A DNA stretch of 64,000 nt from contig NC_058515.1 in assembly GCF_020382885.2 (NCBI RefSeq), positions 5,935,223 to 5,999,222 on the forward strand. The letters are read 5' to 3'. This DNA is from Scatophagus argus (lineage: Eukaryota > Chordata > Actinopteri > Scatophagidae). Of the stretch, positions 39,511 through 51,536 are shown piece after piece. Position 1 is the stretch's first letter; each line of letters opens with the position of its first letter. The notes under the pieces are model-generated. The model ran no database searches and was not told the origin of the DNA. It was given only the letters and a program-made list of their open reading frames with translations. The translations under genes were made by a program, and so were the position numbers.

Positions 39511-39979
39511 TTTATTTTCATGGTCATGGTCTCATCAAACTTGTACAGCAGTGCTGTGACTTCACAAGTCAAATGACTGGTGAAGAATGTTTGGAGAGCA
39601 AATTCCTGCGCTGTCTGCTTTAATTCAACGGTATGGTCACGTTCTTCGATTAAGCGCAGTCACAAGACCCTTATGAGCCTGACAGTCCACTACTGAACCT
39701 GTGTGTGTCTGTCCATTGCAGCGTGAATGTGTGTTTTCCTGCAAACGAAATACTTTTGCTATCTTAAGATGATCTCATTTGTTTTCAAAATGAATGCATT
39801 ATGAATGAACTGAGTTGCAAAATCTTAATCTTGCGCATTCCCTCATACCAGTTCTCACAATGTTGAAATGTACAGTTTGCGAATGCTTTACCAAAAATGA
39901 CCTACTTTCAGTAAGTTTGTGTTTTTATGCATGTATTTGTGCATTTGGATACATGTACCAGATGAAAGCGGTTCGATCA

Positions 39980-42900
39980 TCAGCCGACAGGACAGCCAGG
40001 CAGTCTGAACGCATCTGGTACAGGACTGTCGAGCTTACAGATAATTTTATATATCCCTTTCTTCCAGCAGGGGTCGCTGTCTCTCCCAGTCCAAATGGCT
40101 GAGTAAAACTCCCTCAGAGCCACCTCTGACACCTCGATAAACCTCTCCGGGACCTAAAGACAGAAATGTGAAGGTCAGAGGATATAGTACTCTGATAGAA
40201 TCAGGGTAGAAATGAGGTTTAAAAAAAAGAAAGAAGAAAAAGTTTCACATTGGAAACTGCTCTCCCAGTCCAGTATAATTCACACAAATCATATGCAACC
40301 AAAACACAGAATTGCATTCATAGTGTTATTAAAGCTCTTACACCCACACAGGTGTTTTCACTTACTGTGCCTGATTGGATCTCATTGGGAATACACAGAC
40401 TATGTCTCACTGATATGTCCCTGGTTCTCCTGTTAGAGCACACTACATTCATCCCTATCATTTCTTATTACTGTATGAAGTTGAATGACCTTCCTGTAAT
40501 ATGATTTTTTTGTTAATCACTTTGACTTCTACTACAGCATGAACAGGTGTGAAAACTAACATGAATGATAGCTCTGTGACAAAGCATGAATAACACCAAG
40601 GCCTTGGAGCTGCTAGTGGAATGTGGGCATAATTAAAAAGTGAGAGGAAAAGTTATTAATTTGTCGTGTGCTCATCCTGCTTTATGGCATGTCGAAATAT
40701 CTGCAGTGAGAAAGTCCTGTTTCCATAGCTGCCAGTTTCATTCTGAGCAGAGGGTAAGCTCAAAACACCTGTGTAGGGCCTATGCTGGCTGCATCCTCTT
40801 CAACTCACAATGAGCTTGATTTAACATCTCAGTTCTTAAGCATTTCTATGAAATCTTTAGCACCCAACAGCCTACATTAATCCACAACAAGGACTTCTCT
40901 CCATCTAGCCTTTGTGCCCTCTTCAGTGGTCCATGAGATGAGGCTTTGCTTCATTCACTTTCATTGACTTTAAATACACTTCAAATAAATTCTCAGAACA
41001 ATTCATTTTCATTTCAGCACAGGTACGGGTTTTAAGCTTTGAGTGAATGTTTTGCTTTTTTTTATTGTTATATCCTGAGGTAATTTCTACAAGTTCTTGA
41101 GTGGAGTTAAAATATGTCATTACATCAATAATCATATCTTACTAATATAAAAAAAACAAGATATTTTTGAGCAGTAAAATGAAATACTGTGTGTGTGAAA
41201 GTGAGCCACACAGTGGATTGACACCAAACTCAAGTGCTTATGTGGCCGGTTAGCTCAGTTGGTTAGAGCGTGGTGCTAATAACGCCAAGGTCGCGGGTTC
41301 GATCCCCGTACGGGCCATGTTTATTGTGAAGTAGTATCACAACTTGAGACTACAAACTATCCACTTAATTTAAGACCAATCTCACCAATGGTAAAAAGGA
41401 AGTAAGTTTACTCAATGTTGAAGTACTCCAGTTATAGAATATCAATCAAATTCCAGTGCTACTTTTACTACGTTTCATCGGGAAACATGAAAGAGGTGCT
41501 GTTTTACTCTGTTTAATTAGATATTATAACCAGTTACTTTTGAGATTCACATTTTAAAATCATATAATCATTTAAAAACAATACATTGCAGTAAATTAAA
41601 CCACTAAATCATATAGGCCAGTTCTCCTGCAGTGCAGTAGTAGTAGTGTTAATATATTTAAAGGTTCTAATTTGTCTGTTTTTTCATTCTTATTTTCTCC
41701 ACCTCAATTTTATGACTTACTGAGTGTTAACAATAGCTACAGTGCAAGTTCTGCCGTGAGGAGGCTGTTCGTCTGATGCTATAGAAAACATGGCCGGTTA
41801 GCTCAGTTGGTTAGAGCGTGGTGCTAATAACGCCAAGGTCGCGGGTTCGATCCCCGTACGGGCCACGTTGGTTTTGACACAGCCACTAACAAACAATGTT
41901 CTCATTCATGGCTTGTTGATCTACAGTTCACACCAAGGTCAAGGTAAATGTTACTACTCCCAATCAGGAAATTCAGGTGGTAAAAGTATACCAAACAGTG
42001 ATAAAAACAAGTATACAAGATGCACGCACTCAGACAGCGTCTTCAAGGGCCCTCTAGCATAACCTGAAACACACTAACGAAGGCACGAATAAAGTAAATA
42101 AAAGGTACTTAGAGTGTAATAAAAAACTTCAGCATGCAGAAACAAAGTATTCATCAAAATCATAATAAACTAATATATATATTGCACCATAAAAGTATTA
42201 CACAAGGATAACAAGGATTACACGAACCTGGACAAAATACAATCAAATCCTATGTCTTCTTCCTGTCCCTTTCATTTAACCGGACTTTGTTATGCATATG
42301 TCCAAACACACAAAGCCTGAATGAAATAGTTGCAGGACATAACGATCAAATTTTAATGAGAAGAATATTTGCTGTAGCAAAGTATTAGTATATGCCATTG
42401 CAGAAAACTAATGAGACTCAAGGTCCCCGACCTATAAAAAAAAATAATAGCCTCCTGCTTTCACTACACTGGCATCATCACAGAATAATATAGACTCCAT
42501 CCAAGGACTTACACAGTTAGCAAGCTGACAGCAGAATACAGAAAAGCTGCATATTGACCCATTCTCCTCACCTGGTAGACGTTACTTTTATTATAGTGCA
42601 TGTTCAGTATGCGGTAAAGCTCTGTATCACGGCTCACTCGCAGCTGACTCTCTCTGCCCAGACGAGGTGCACCGTCCCTGGGTAACACAGAAAGACAACA
42701 AGGCTGACTTAAATTAAATCACTGCAAAATCCATGCTCACTTTTCTTTGCATTGTTTATATTCAACTAGTATTTATTTTTGACCATCCACATCCCGAGTC
42801 TTTTCTATGTGGTGGAGCAGCTAGCAGTTGTGTAAACTGAAAGAAATAGTGGAAATAGTGTGTCAGCTAATGTGAGAATTCAGTGCCATTGTACTACCTC

Positions 42901-45900
42901 CAATAAAACTCAGTCAAACAATGGAAGTTTTGCAGCAAATGAGTTTAACATGAACCAGTGCCAACTCAAACCAACCGGGTGAGAGCCTCGCGGACAGCCT
43001 GTCGTGCAAAGCGCTCCATCTGGATGTAGAAGAACTCTCTGAAGTTACTGAACCATTTAATCATCTGGGAGGTCACACAGCGGTTAAACTACACAGTGGA
43101 CAGGAAAACAGCAGGACAGGAAGCCAGCAGGTCAGGACAGTAAAAGAGTTGTGCTTATTAAATGATTCCAATTAGCATGAATAATTATATAAAAAATACT
43201 TCAAAATTTAGCCAGTAGCTCAAATGAAGGCAAAAAATGTTTTGGTGATTCATAACGGAAAATGTTATTATTCGCATATTAATATCACAATAACCTAATA
43301 TATGACAACAACAATTCTTTGTTTGCTTTGATTGTTAATGGTTAAGTGTGTTTACTAATACCACTTTGGTTCACAATTGGAGATAATGTTCCCAGGCAGA
43401 TGTTGGTATCAACAAACATTCAAACAGAAATGACAGTGTGCTAAATAACTTACAACTTTCAAAAGGCTGCATTTTATGTGCATTTGACCTTTCTTGACCT
43501 TTTTTGGGGGGGGGGGTTTAGGGTCAACTTTTTTGGTGCGTTTGTATTTTTTTTTCTTTTGATGCTGCAATCACAAAGCGATAAAGGATTCTCTTTAACT
43601 GTAAAATATCCTCTCCTATTTAACATATTGCGTGTTATTAGGTTACCCTTTGATGACTTTAAATAGAAAAATGCAACTATTACCCATCTAATACCCGTAC
43701 CCGGCCATTCAGCGAATTACCATTACAAAACACAACATGGCCGGTTAGCTCAGTTGGTTAGAGCGTGGTGCTAATAACGCCAAGGTCGCGGGTTCGATCC
43801 CCGTACGGGCCATGTAAATTTTGAGAGGTAAACAAAATAAGGAGCAACAAGTGATTCCAGTGGTCATACACTGACGGCACTTAACTTCTTAAAAATGCAG
43901 CTTTCGAACTATCAGTTGAAGTGGAACAGATAGCACCTATGGTGGTGATTAAGTACATTTACTCAGTAGATTATTCAAGAACAATTCTGAGGTTGCTGAG
44001 AATCAGGCCTTTATATTTTAGTTTATACTTATACTTGCATATTTTTTACTCAATTTAATTGGCTATAGTAGAATAAATTTTAAAAGAAAAACAATGGATT
44101 ACAGAACATTAAGCTGTCAACAATAGTTCTGACACGAGGAGGTTGGTCATCTGAGTGTATAAAAAACATGGCCGGTTAGCTCAGTTGGTTAGAGCGTGGT
44201 GCTAATAACGCCAAGGTCGCGGGTTCGATCCCCGTACGGGCCACGTTGCTTTTCATGGAATAAACATTAGCAATTTATCATGTCACAATCACAGATCTAA
44301 ATCAGCAGGATTAACAGGAAACAAACTACAGACAAATAATAAAGTGTGAATTGTGAATCAACTGCAAACTTTGAAATAGAAATCACGAGCAGATGAAAAT
44401 AACTATGTAATAAGTATATTCACTCTGTGGTGTTACTTGGTTATTGTCACTTTATACTCACTTCACTAATTTTCAGAAGGAAATATTGTACTCTGAACTC
44501 CGCTTCATTAGAGATAGTTACCCTATAATGTAATCACATAAAGAAAACAAGCTCCTGAACCAATAATAAAGCACTGGATATTCCCAGCTGTTTGTGATAG
44601 TGGCTTTGAATTAAATGTTTTCTAATATTGGACAAAAGCATGATCCAGCACTGTGATAGGATACACACACCTTGACGTCAGGGAAGTAAGTCTTGAGTGT
44701 ATTGGAGCTGGGATATCGAGTGTAGAAGAACATGAGTTTGGCTTTCTTCAGATGGCAGGGAGACAAGCCCTCCTGAGTGTATACATGAGGTCAGTTAAGG
44801 AGATGTGCGTTTTAGATTCATTCATAAAAAAACCCCACAAATCCAACCACCCCATACCTGCCCTCCCCACCCCTTGTTGACAAAAGGATATTCCCCCAGA
44901 TGACAAAAAAAGCTCTCCTCCATCCATCCCTCCTCTCATCCCTCCATCTCCCCTCATCCCTCTGTCCCTCTCTCTGCCTCCATGAGCGTGGCGTGCAAGC
45001 GAAGGGTCTAAGTGACCGAGCAAAGGGAGTGTTGGGAAAGAAGGGTGAGACGACGGGTGAGACGAGAACTCCAAGAAAGGGTCGGAGTTCAAATAGTCCT
45101 TGCGGGATGGGGGGAGGTGGGGCAGCTGAGGGTGGTGTAGAGAGCGGGAGAAGAGCTGCTGCATGGAGTAGTGGAGAAGTGGGAGAGGAAGAGGGGGAGG
45201 TGGCGGAGGAGGTGGAGGAGGAGGAGGGGGCGGCGCGGGGAAGGAGGATGAGGAAGAAGAGGAGGAGGATGAGGATGGATGGAAGGAGGAGGAGGAGGAG
45301 GGGTCCTTAGGTTGTGAGGCTGGAGGCAAGAGGGGAGGTTGGGAAAGAGTAGGGGGGCGAGGTAGAGAAGGGTGATGAAGCGAGAGGTTTGGATGAGAGG
45401 GATTTAGGTGAGAAGTGAGAGGTGGGCCAAGGAGTGGGTGAGCCTTTCGTATGTCAGGTGACCTTTGGACAGCCAATGGCATTGCCAGATCTGATGCGTC
45501 AGTGTGATGAGGCTGTCCAGGAGGCATCATGCTCCCATTGCTCATTTTTTGGAGCTGCTTCTCTCTTTCTCCATCCTGCAGCCCTGGCTTTTCCTCCTTA
45601 CCTCTCGTTTTTTCCTCCCCTCTTCCTCTCGCTAACAGTCCCATCCACACTCCCCTCTCCCTCCCGCCATCGTTTTCCACATCGGACGGGAGGAAAGAGA
45701 TGGCGGCAGGAGGAGAGGAGGGAGTGAAATCTGTCATCTCGGTGTAAAGACGCAGAACTCGATCGATGACTCGTGCCACAGCGCTGCCCAACTCCAGCTT
45801 CAGCGCCTGAGCAAACTTCTGCCCTCCCTCCTCACCATCGTCTTCCATCCCGTGCCAGTCTCCCCTTACCAGACCTCCACAATCCAACCACAGCCCCGCT

Positions 45901-46757
45901 CCCTCCATCACGCCCTCCAGGTGAAACTCTCCTCTTCCTCTCTCCATCTGCCCTTCTCTGTCTTTTGACCTGTCTTCTCTCCTCTTGTGGGAGTTGTCAA
46001 AAGGGGAAACAGAGAGTAGGGAGAAAGTTTCCTTTTCCATTTCTCCACCATCAGTGTTGTCTTCATCATACATCCCTCCTGTAATGTCCTCCTCCTCCAT
46101 CATCCCCACCTCTCTTTCTCCTCCATCTCCTCCTCCTCTATTACTGTGCCTCCTTTTCTTCTCCTCCTCTACTATGTGCTTTTCCCCAAAAGCCCTCCAT
46201 ACTTTCTCCTGCAGGGCCTGCAGTCTCTCTCTTGCCTCTTCCAGTTGCTCTTTCAGCTCCTCCCTCTCTCTTCTCTTGCCCTCCCTTCCACCCTCCCGCC
46301 TCCTGCCCCTCTCCTCCGCCTCCCCATCTCTTGGTCGACTCTCCAGCTTCATCCTCTTCACTTTCAAGACATCGTGGTTCCACTCGGCCGTGGGGGCTGT
46401 GTCGCTGTGCCTCTTCTTAACCCCGAACAAGCTGTCCTCTCCCTCCATCACGCCTTCCTCTCCTCCTTCCACCCCTTGCTCCAACAGCCCATCCCGCTCT
46501 CCTCTGTCCTCCTCCAAATTTCTGTCTTCCAGGTGTCTGTGTGCACTCAGGTTTGTGTTGAGTTGCCCTCCGATCCTCCTGGCGGCGCCACCTGGCTGGA
46601 GGAGGTGGTGGATGAGAGGGAAGCCGGGTGGTCTGAAGGCAGGTCGACCTGCGCTGGGCTGAGGGTGAACTCCAGGGAGATCCGTGGAGCTGTGAGTGGG
46701 AGCAAAGGCATGTATCCGGGGAGCAGAGTCATCGAAAAGATCTGTGGGAGAATCCAT
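39980..46757 (-). CDS. prox3: Prospero homeobox transcription factor (prox3-like)
   Basis: Coding exons in transcription order: 46757 to about 44871, 44772-44671, 43088-42976, 42677-42572 and 40153-39980, giving about 793 residues. The nuclear DNA-binding family regulates cell-fate genes. Residues 630-793 form the homeo-Prospero domain: [40 protein letters not shown], the [10 protein letters not shown] block and VPERFIEV to [19 protein letters not shown]. The large first exon keeps PROX1-like islands: a coiled coil (about 162-197, [18 protein letters not shown]) and [17 protein letters not shown] (about 320-336). Long Ser (487-504) and Pro (508-521) runs are also present. The ATG is two bases into the exon, after the acceptor at 46760. 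The first-exon donor is uncertain: a GGG|gtgggg site at 44871 keeps phase, while the better-looking gtatgg site does not. The C-terminus ends LPGCPVG, shorter than PROX1. The symbol rests on the 11q12-q13-type neighbourhood, which holds neither PROX1 nor PROX2 in mammals; prox2 is the alternative. Confidence 0.85.
41244..41317 (+). tRNA. tRNA-Ile (anticodon AAU), copy 1
   Basis: 74-nt cloverleaf with ggccggt/acgggcc acceptor arms, A box (tagctcagttgg), B box (ggttcgatcc) and anticodon AAT. Identical to the other three copies. It lies antisense in the last intron of the prox gene. Downstream only TTT is seen, a weak Pol III terminator. Confidence 0.95.
41792..41865 (+). tRNA. tRNA-Ile (anticodon AAU), copy 2
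   Basis: Same 74-nt sequence, followed by TTTT within 12 bases as a Pol III terminator. Antisense in the last prox intron. Its upstream flank (gaggaggctgttcgtctgat) resembles that of copy 4. Confidence 0.96.
42178..42571. other. Non-coding intron sequence of the prox gene
   Basis: The rest of the last intron (40154-42571) holds the two tRNA genes above and AT-rich sequence, with no further exon seen. Confidence 0.5.
43739..43812 (+). tRNA. tRNA-Ile (anticodon AAU), copy 3
   Basis: Identical 74-nt gene with a TTTT terminator downstream (taaattttgag). Antisense in the prox intron between the exons at 44671 and 43088. Confidence 0.96.
44170..44243 (+). tRNA. tRNA-Ile (anticodon AAU), copy 4
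   Basis: Identical 74-nt gene followed by gttgcttttc, giving a TTTT terminator. Upstream (gaggaggttggtcatctgag and aaaacat) resembles copy 2, suggesting local duplication. Confidence 0.96.
45195..45300. repeat. Coding low-complexity tract (Ser and Pro runs) in the prox gene
   Basis: AGG/GAG-type triplets on the plus strand code Ser and Pro runs on the minus strand (residues about 487-521). Likely to vary in length between individuals. Confidence 0.85.
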
Positions 46758-48117
46758 CACTGAAGAGAGGGAGACAGAGAAGGATTGAAAAATACAGAAT
46801 TACTGTTGATACAAAACTGTATATATTCTTATTTAAACTCCTATCCAGCCATGCAGATAAATGTCTTAGAATTTTGTTTGTGGTAACCAAAGCTGTAATT
46901 ATAATTTGAGTGAACTAACTATTGAAGTTTGAACACTTGCGTGCACTTAAGGGCCTTTTTATCCACCAGAGATATAATGCCAAATAGCATTACTGTAAGG
47001 CATGTGTGACTACATGTCGAGACTGACACGTGACTTCCGCCTACCTGCACAGCAAAACAAGTCGGCGATCTATCACAGGTTAGGACAGCCCCTTCCACTT
47101 TCACAGTGATAAGAATGAGCTGCAAAAGATAAGCATACATTGCGACAGCGTTGAAGACAGTGAGTTTTCCCAAACGGTGCTGACAGTTATTCAGAGGGCT
47201 GATATTATCAACCCTTAGCTAACATGTCAAAGAAGGAAACAGCACACTGGACCAGGCCATGTTCTGGTGGTGCAGTAGTTTCACATGTGGCTCATGATCT
47301 CTGTCCCACATCACCCACCTCTCTTCACCCTGCCTTTCCTGTTTCTATCAGCTGTGTGCTGTCTAAGAAAGCACAAAGTTTGAAAAGTTAGAACTCCATG
47401 AGACAAAATGGAAGGAGATGACTGTATATGGAGGTGGATCTTGGCATGGAGCCCAACAGCATAACATTACTAAAATATTACTGAGCATGGAAGCGATTGG
47501 GAAAGGGCTTATAAATAACAGTATATTTGACTATTAAATCAAGATCAAAAACACACATCCTCATGCTTTTTTTCCAGCTTGTAACCTCCTCTCCCTCCTG
47601 ACGCCCCTTTACCCCTTTTCCTTCCTCTCTCATCCACTCTTCCTTTTCTCTCTCTGTTATCAGTTCAGGCAGCTTGTTAAGCACTGTTTGATCAGAGTGT
47701 TTACCGTCAAACACACACACACACACACATTCACACGAAAGCAAAAGAGGCTTGAGAGAGGGCTAACAATGGTCAATGGTCCTTGGGGAGAGAAATGGAT
47801 TGAGTAGCTCATATGTATGTGTCTATGCATGTGTGTGTGTGTGTGTGTTTTAGTGTGTGTACATGTGTGAGAGCGTGTGTGAACAGTCGTCCTACTTAGC
47901 TTCGGTAACACCCCTAATCCACTTCAGATGGATACACTACCACTCACCGAAAAGAAAGATGAAGGGATGATAAATGGACAGATGTAAGGGCAGACTGAAA
48001 GGACGCGCAGTATGCAGACGCAAATACAGAAAATTTGGAAACGGTATTTGCAAAAACAATATCTGTGATTAGGCTGATTAAGCTACTTTTTATGGTCAGA
48101 ATTAAAAATGATGCTGA

Positions 48118-48150
48118 CAGATAGATAGATAGATAGATAGACAGATAGAT
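48118..48150. repeat. (GATA)n tetranucleotide repeat
   Basis: Seven or so GATA units with one GACA interruption. A short TATC run is also found near 48876-48891. Confidence 0.9.
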
Positions 48151-48428
48151 TTGTCCCCTGGTGCAACATGAAGAGAATAATCCTACTATAAATAGCTAAA
48201 TATCAATTATTCAAATGCCCTCGCCTCTCTGCTATAATACAGCCCAGATGGCAAGCCAGGCAATGCGCTTATATCAGGGACAGATTAGCTTTTCAAAGCC
48301 AGCGGAAAAGCTGCGCAAAAAATATGAACACTGAGCAATGAAAATGAAAGCTATTAATCACTAGATTAGACTTAAGAATGGTACTCTTGGACTGCTGTAG
48401 CTGTCACTGGAAAAGCTGCCCAGAGAGG

Positions 48429-48429
48429 C

Positions 48430-48476
<47 letters not shown>
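48429..48476. repeat. (CA)24 microsatellite
   Basis: The longest uninterrupted CA run in the window, inside the prox 5' UTR intron. Confidence 0.97.
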
Positions 48477-48478
<2 letters not shown>

Positions 48479-49238
48479 GACAAAACACACACAACCCGCT
48501 GCTATTAAATGTCAGTCAAATAAATTTGGAAATTCTAATCTGTGTGTGTTAATACAGAGAAAAAGAAATCACACAGGCCAACAGGTTATCAATCTGTGTC
48601 GCAAGTATTTGGCTTGCAGGCCCATACGCACACAGACATCAAAATAATATAAAAATACATTTTTGTGGTCAAACTGTACGACACATGAAGATATAAAGAT
48701 AAGATGGATAAATATCAACCCGACTGTCAGTAATGAAAGTGGAGTCTGCGTGTTTCAACAACATCCGAAGTATTATTTAAAATAAATTTCATTAGAAGGT
48801 AATATTATTAGGTCAGTCACCTAAACAGGCAATCGATCTTTAACTTGATTTTAAATTATTGATGATTATCTATCAATATCTATCTATCTATGCTAGTGGA
48901 TCTAACGTTACTTTAAATGATTTATCAATTAATTAATTATATCATTAATTTATTTAAGCCTCCGCGGGGCAACATCTGCCGGTTCTGCCACGCGAGAGGA
49001 ATCCGCTTTGGCCGTTCTGAGGCACGAGCTGTCAGTTAGTGTGTGTGCGCGCGCGCCCGCGGTGCGTCCTGTGACTAATTGGCAGCTGTGGAGACTTATG
49101 TCGCAGTACGAAACAAAAAATAAATAAACACACAGAGAAACCAGCGGGGGAAAAAAGACTGACATGGAACGTCGCGGCTTAGTAAACGCGGAACATCTCA
49201 AACATTATGCTGCGCTACAAGTTTAAAAATGAACTCAC

Positions 49239-49640
49239 TCTGTCACAGGGAAGAGCGTCCGTTCCACGAAGCTTTCCACTCCACTGACAGTTCCTCCTGT
49301 GCGCGCTCAATCGTTCGACTGTCTTCCGCTGGCACCGGGCGGGCCTCGGACATCGGTGCGGAGTAAAGGGAGCCAGCCAATAGCGGGTCTCCGGCTATTT
49401 CCCCTTCCCCTTTTTCTCTTTATTTGTGTCTTTGTTCCCTAACTCTCTCAGTTTTACTCTCACTCATCAACCACCTCCTCTACTCTAGTTGTGTCACTCT
49501 GCAGGGGTTTTTTCCCCCCCTCCCTCGCCAATCCATCTATCTCTAGCTGGCATCATCCTCACGCGCTGCTCCCGGTGTGGAGTGGCGCGCGGTGGGCGGG
49601 CGGGCGAGCTCGAGAGCTGGCCACTTGACGGTCCGGTCCC
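49239..49640 (-). promoter_or_regulatory. prox3: CpG-rich 5' untranslated exon and putative promoter of the prox gene
   Basis: A non-coding exon ends at 49239 with CTGTGACAGA then gtgagt. Sequence from there to about 49640 is rich in CpG (for example gctcccggtgtggagtggcg). Transcription start not resolvable. Confidence 0.5.
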
Positions 49641-51489
49641 TCCCCTGTTGGCATGACCCCCAGTACGTGCGCGCACACACACACACACAATGCTGGTTTA
49701 AATAGTCAGAAATAATGCTGTCTGATTTCAAATTAACGCAATTACCTTTTTTGATCGTTTATGATAGCAACAGTTTGTTGCAGATGTCTGCGTGTTCCCT
49801 ACACAGACACACCTGCACGCGACGTGCATACCTCGAAGAGACTGGAGGCCAAAGTCTGTAAGGCTGATGCCACCTTATAGTGGAGTCACAGACTTTGGGA
49901 GGAATAATGGAAAGGCTGGTAGCCTTTACACTATGGTGGTAATTCATTAGCAGTTTTCTCTCACCACAGGAATCTTCTTTGAAAACTAAACCCAGAGAAC
50001 ACGGAAATGACAGTTATCTTCATGCAGTTATGTTACAGTTCCAGCTTTTTCAATTCTAAAACATAACACATTCCATAAGAATTACACCTAATTTGATTCC
50101 AAACTGAACATTTTGTGAAATTATGTGTCCAAATTTATGTCGTACACGATTTGCCTTCACCGTTTCAGCATAGCTTTGGACGACTTTAACACAAATAAAA
50201 TCATGCATACCTATGTGTGATTTTAGTTGTGTAAACACATACACACATACTGATAGAGCACAGTCTGCAGTATTTAAAGATTTCATGGCACTGAGATATA
50301 ACCTGAATGCTGGAGTAACCCCCTTTGATGGCTGTCATATGAAGGCGAACAGCAATCAATGACAGAGAAGGCTGTGAAGCACTTCATTCTGAAGCAACAC
50401 GGGAAGCACACCCTGTTCATCACTGCCTTTGAGGTGCGTCACAGCTTTTTTTTTTATTGAAGACTCGATAAAATGCACCTTCAGCCATTTACCTTGGCCT
50501 TTTTGTTTTAATCACACAGGGACATCTGGTTTTCAGGAAAACATTTCAGGAAATGTTCGACCTTGAGCAGCACATTGTTACCTGTTGCTGGCAACCTTGC
50601 CCATCTAAACGTGCCTCCAAACTGTTCACAGGGTCTCACCTTGAGACCAGGGCCACTTTCCATCCGTCGGCTTGTTGTGATCCTCCTGTTATCTGTTTTT
50701 GAGGATAAATTGTTGTTTCATCCATCACAACCCATCACCTGAGCAACCTTCTCATTCCAAATTCTCTGTCTCATCTCATCTCTGTCTTTTCCCTGCCTCT
50801 GATTAAAAATGGTTAGGCATGACAAAAAGGTCGCAGTTGTTATGGAAACGAGGCTGGTAACAAAAGCTGGACATGCGGGTGCAGAGGCAGAGATTGGGGG
50901 GGGTGGAGGAGAGAAAAAGAGGGAGATGTGTCTGAATAAACATAAACATGCAGAGAGGGCAGGAAAAGAGGGAAAGTGAGAGAGAGGTCTGAATAAATAA
51001 AAACATATGCAGAGAGAGAATGGCGAGAGACGGCGGGTCATGAAATGACGGATCCATCTGCAATAATAAATAACAAAAGATAATACCGGGTGTTTGTCAT
51101 TGGAGGAAGGCCGTCGAGCCAAAAAGGTGTGTGTACGAGTGTATGTGTATTGGGACAAAGTGGCAGAGTGGGAGAATGCAATTGACAGATAATAAACGGA
51201 TCTGCTGCACAAGCTGGAGAAATACGAAAAAAGAACAAATTGCTCACAGAAAAGCCGACCAAAAAGCCTAAAATTGTGCGTGAGTGCGTGTGTGAGTGCG
51301 GGAACGTCATCCCTCTGAGGACTCATATTATGTTAACCACTTAGACCAACATCAAACACTCTCTTTCACTCTCTCACACACACACACACACTCATGCACA
51401 CACTTCAGTACGAGCGTGAAGGTGCCAGCCATATAAATAGGATGTCCCAGAGCGAGAGATATAAAGAGAAGGGGACTGACTGCGAGAGA

Positions 51490-51494
<5 letters not shown>

Positions 51495-51531
<37 letters not shown>
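51495..51531. repeat. (GA)n microsatellite
   Basis: Purine dinucleotide run inside the purine-rich belt. Confidence 0.93.

Positions 51532-51536
<5 letters not shown>

Larger units (their letters stand above)
46760..49238 (-). other. prox3: Putative 5' UTR intron of the prox gene
   Basis: The donor at 49238 (gtgagt) and acceptor at 46760 (ctctcttcag) define it. It contains CA/GT microsatellites near 47709 and 47833 and those listed separately. No nested exon was seen. Confidence 0.55.

Noticed and set aside
45985-46763. Plus-strand Ser/Pro/Leu-rich frames of up to 225 codons
   Set aside because: They are antisense shadows of the large prox coding exon, whose minus-strand frame shows family motifs.
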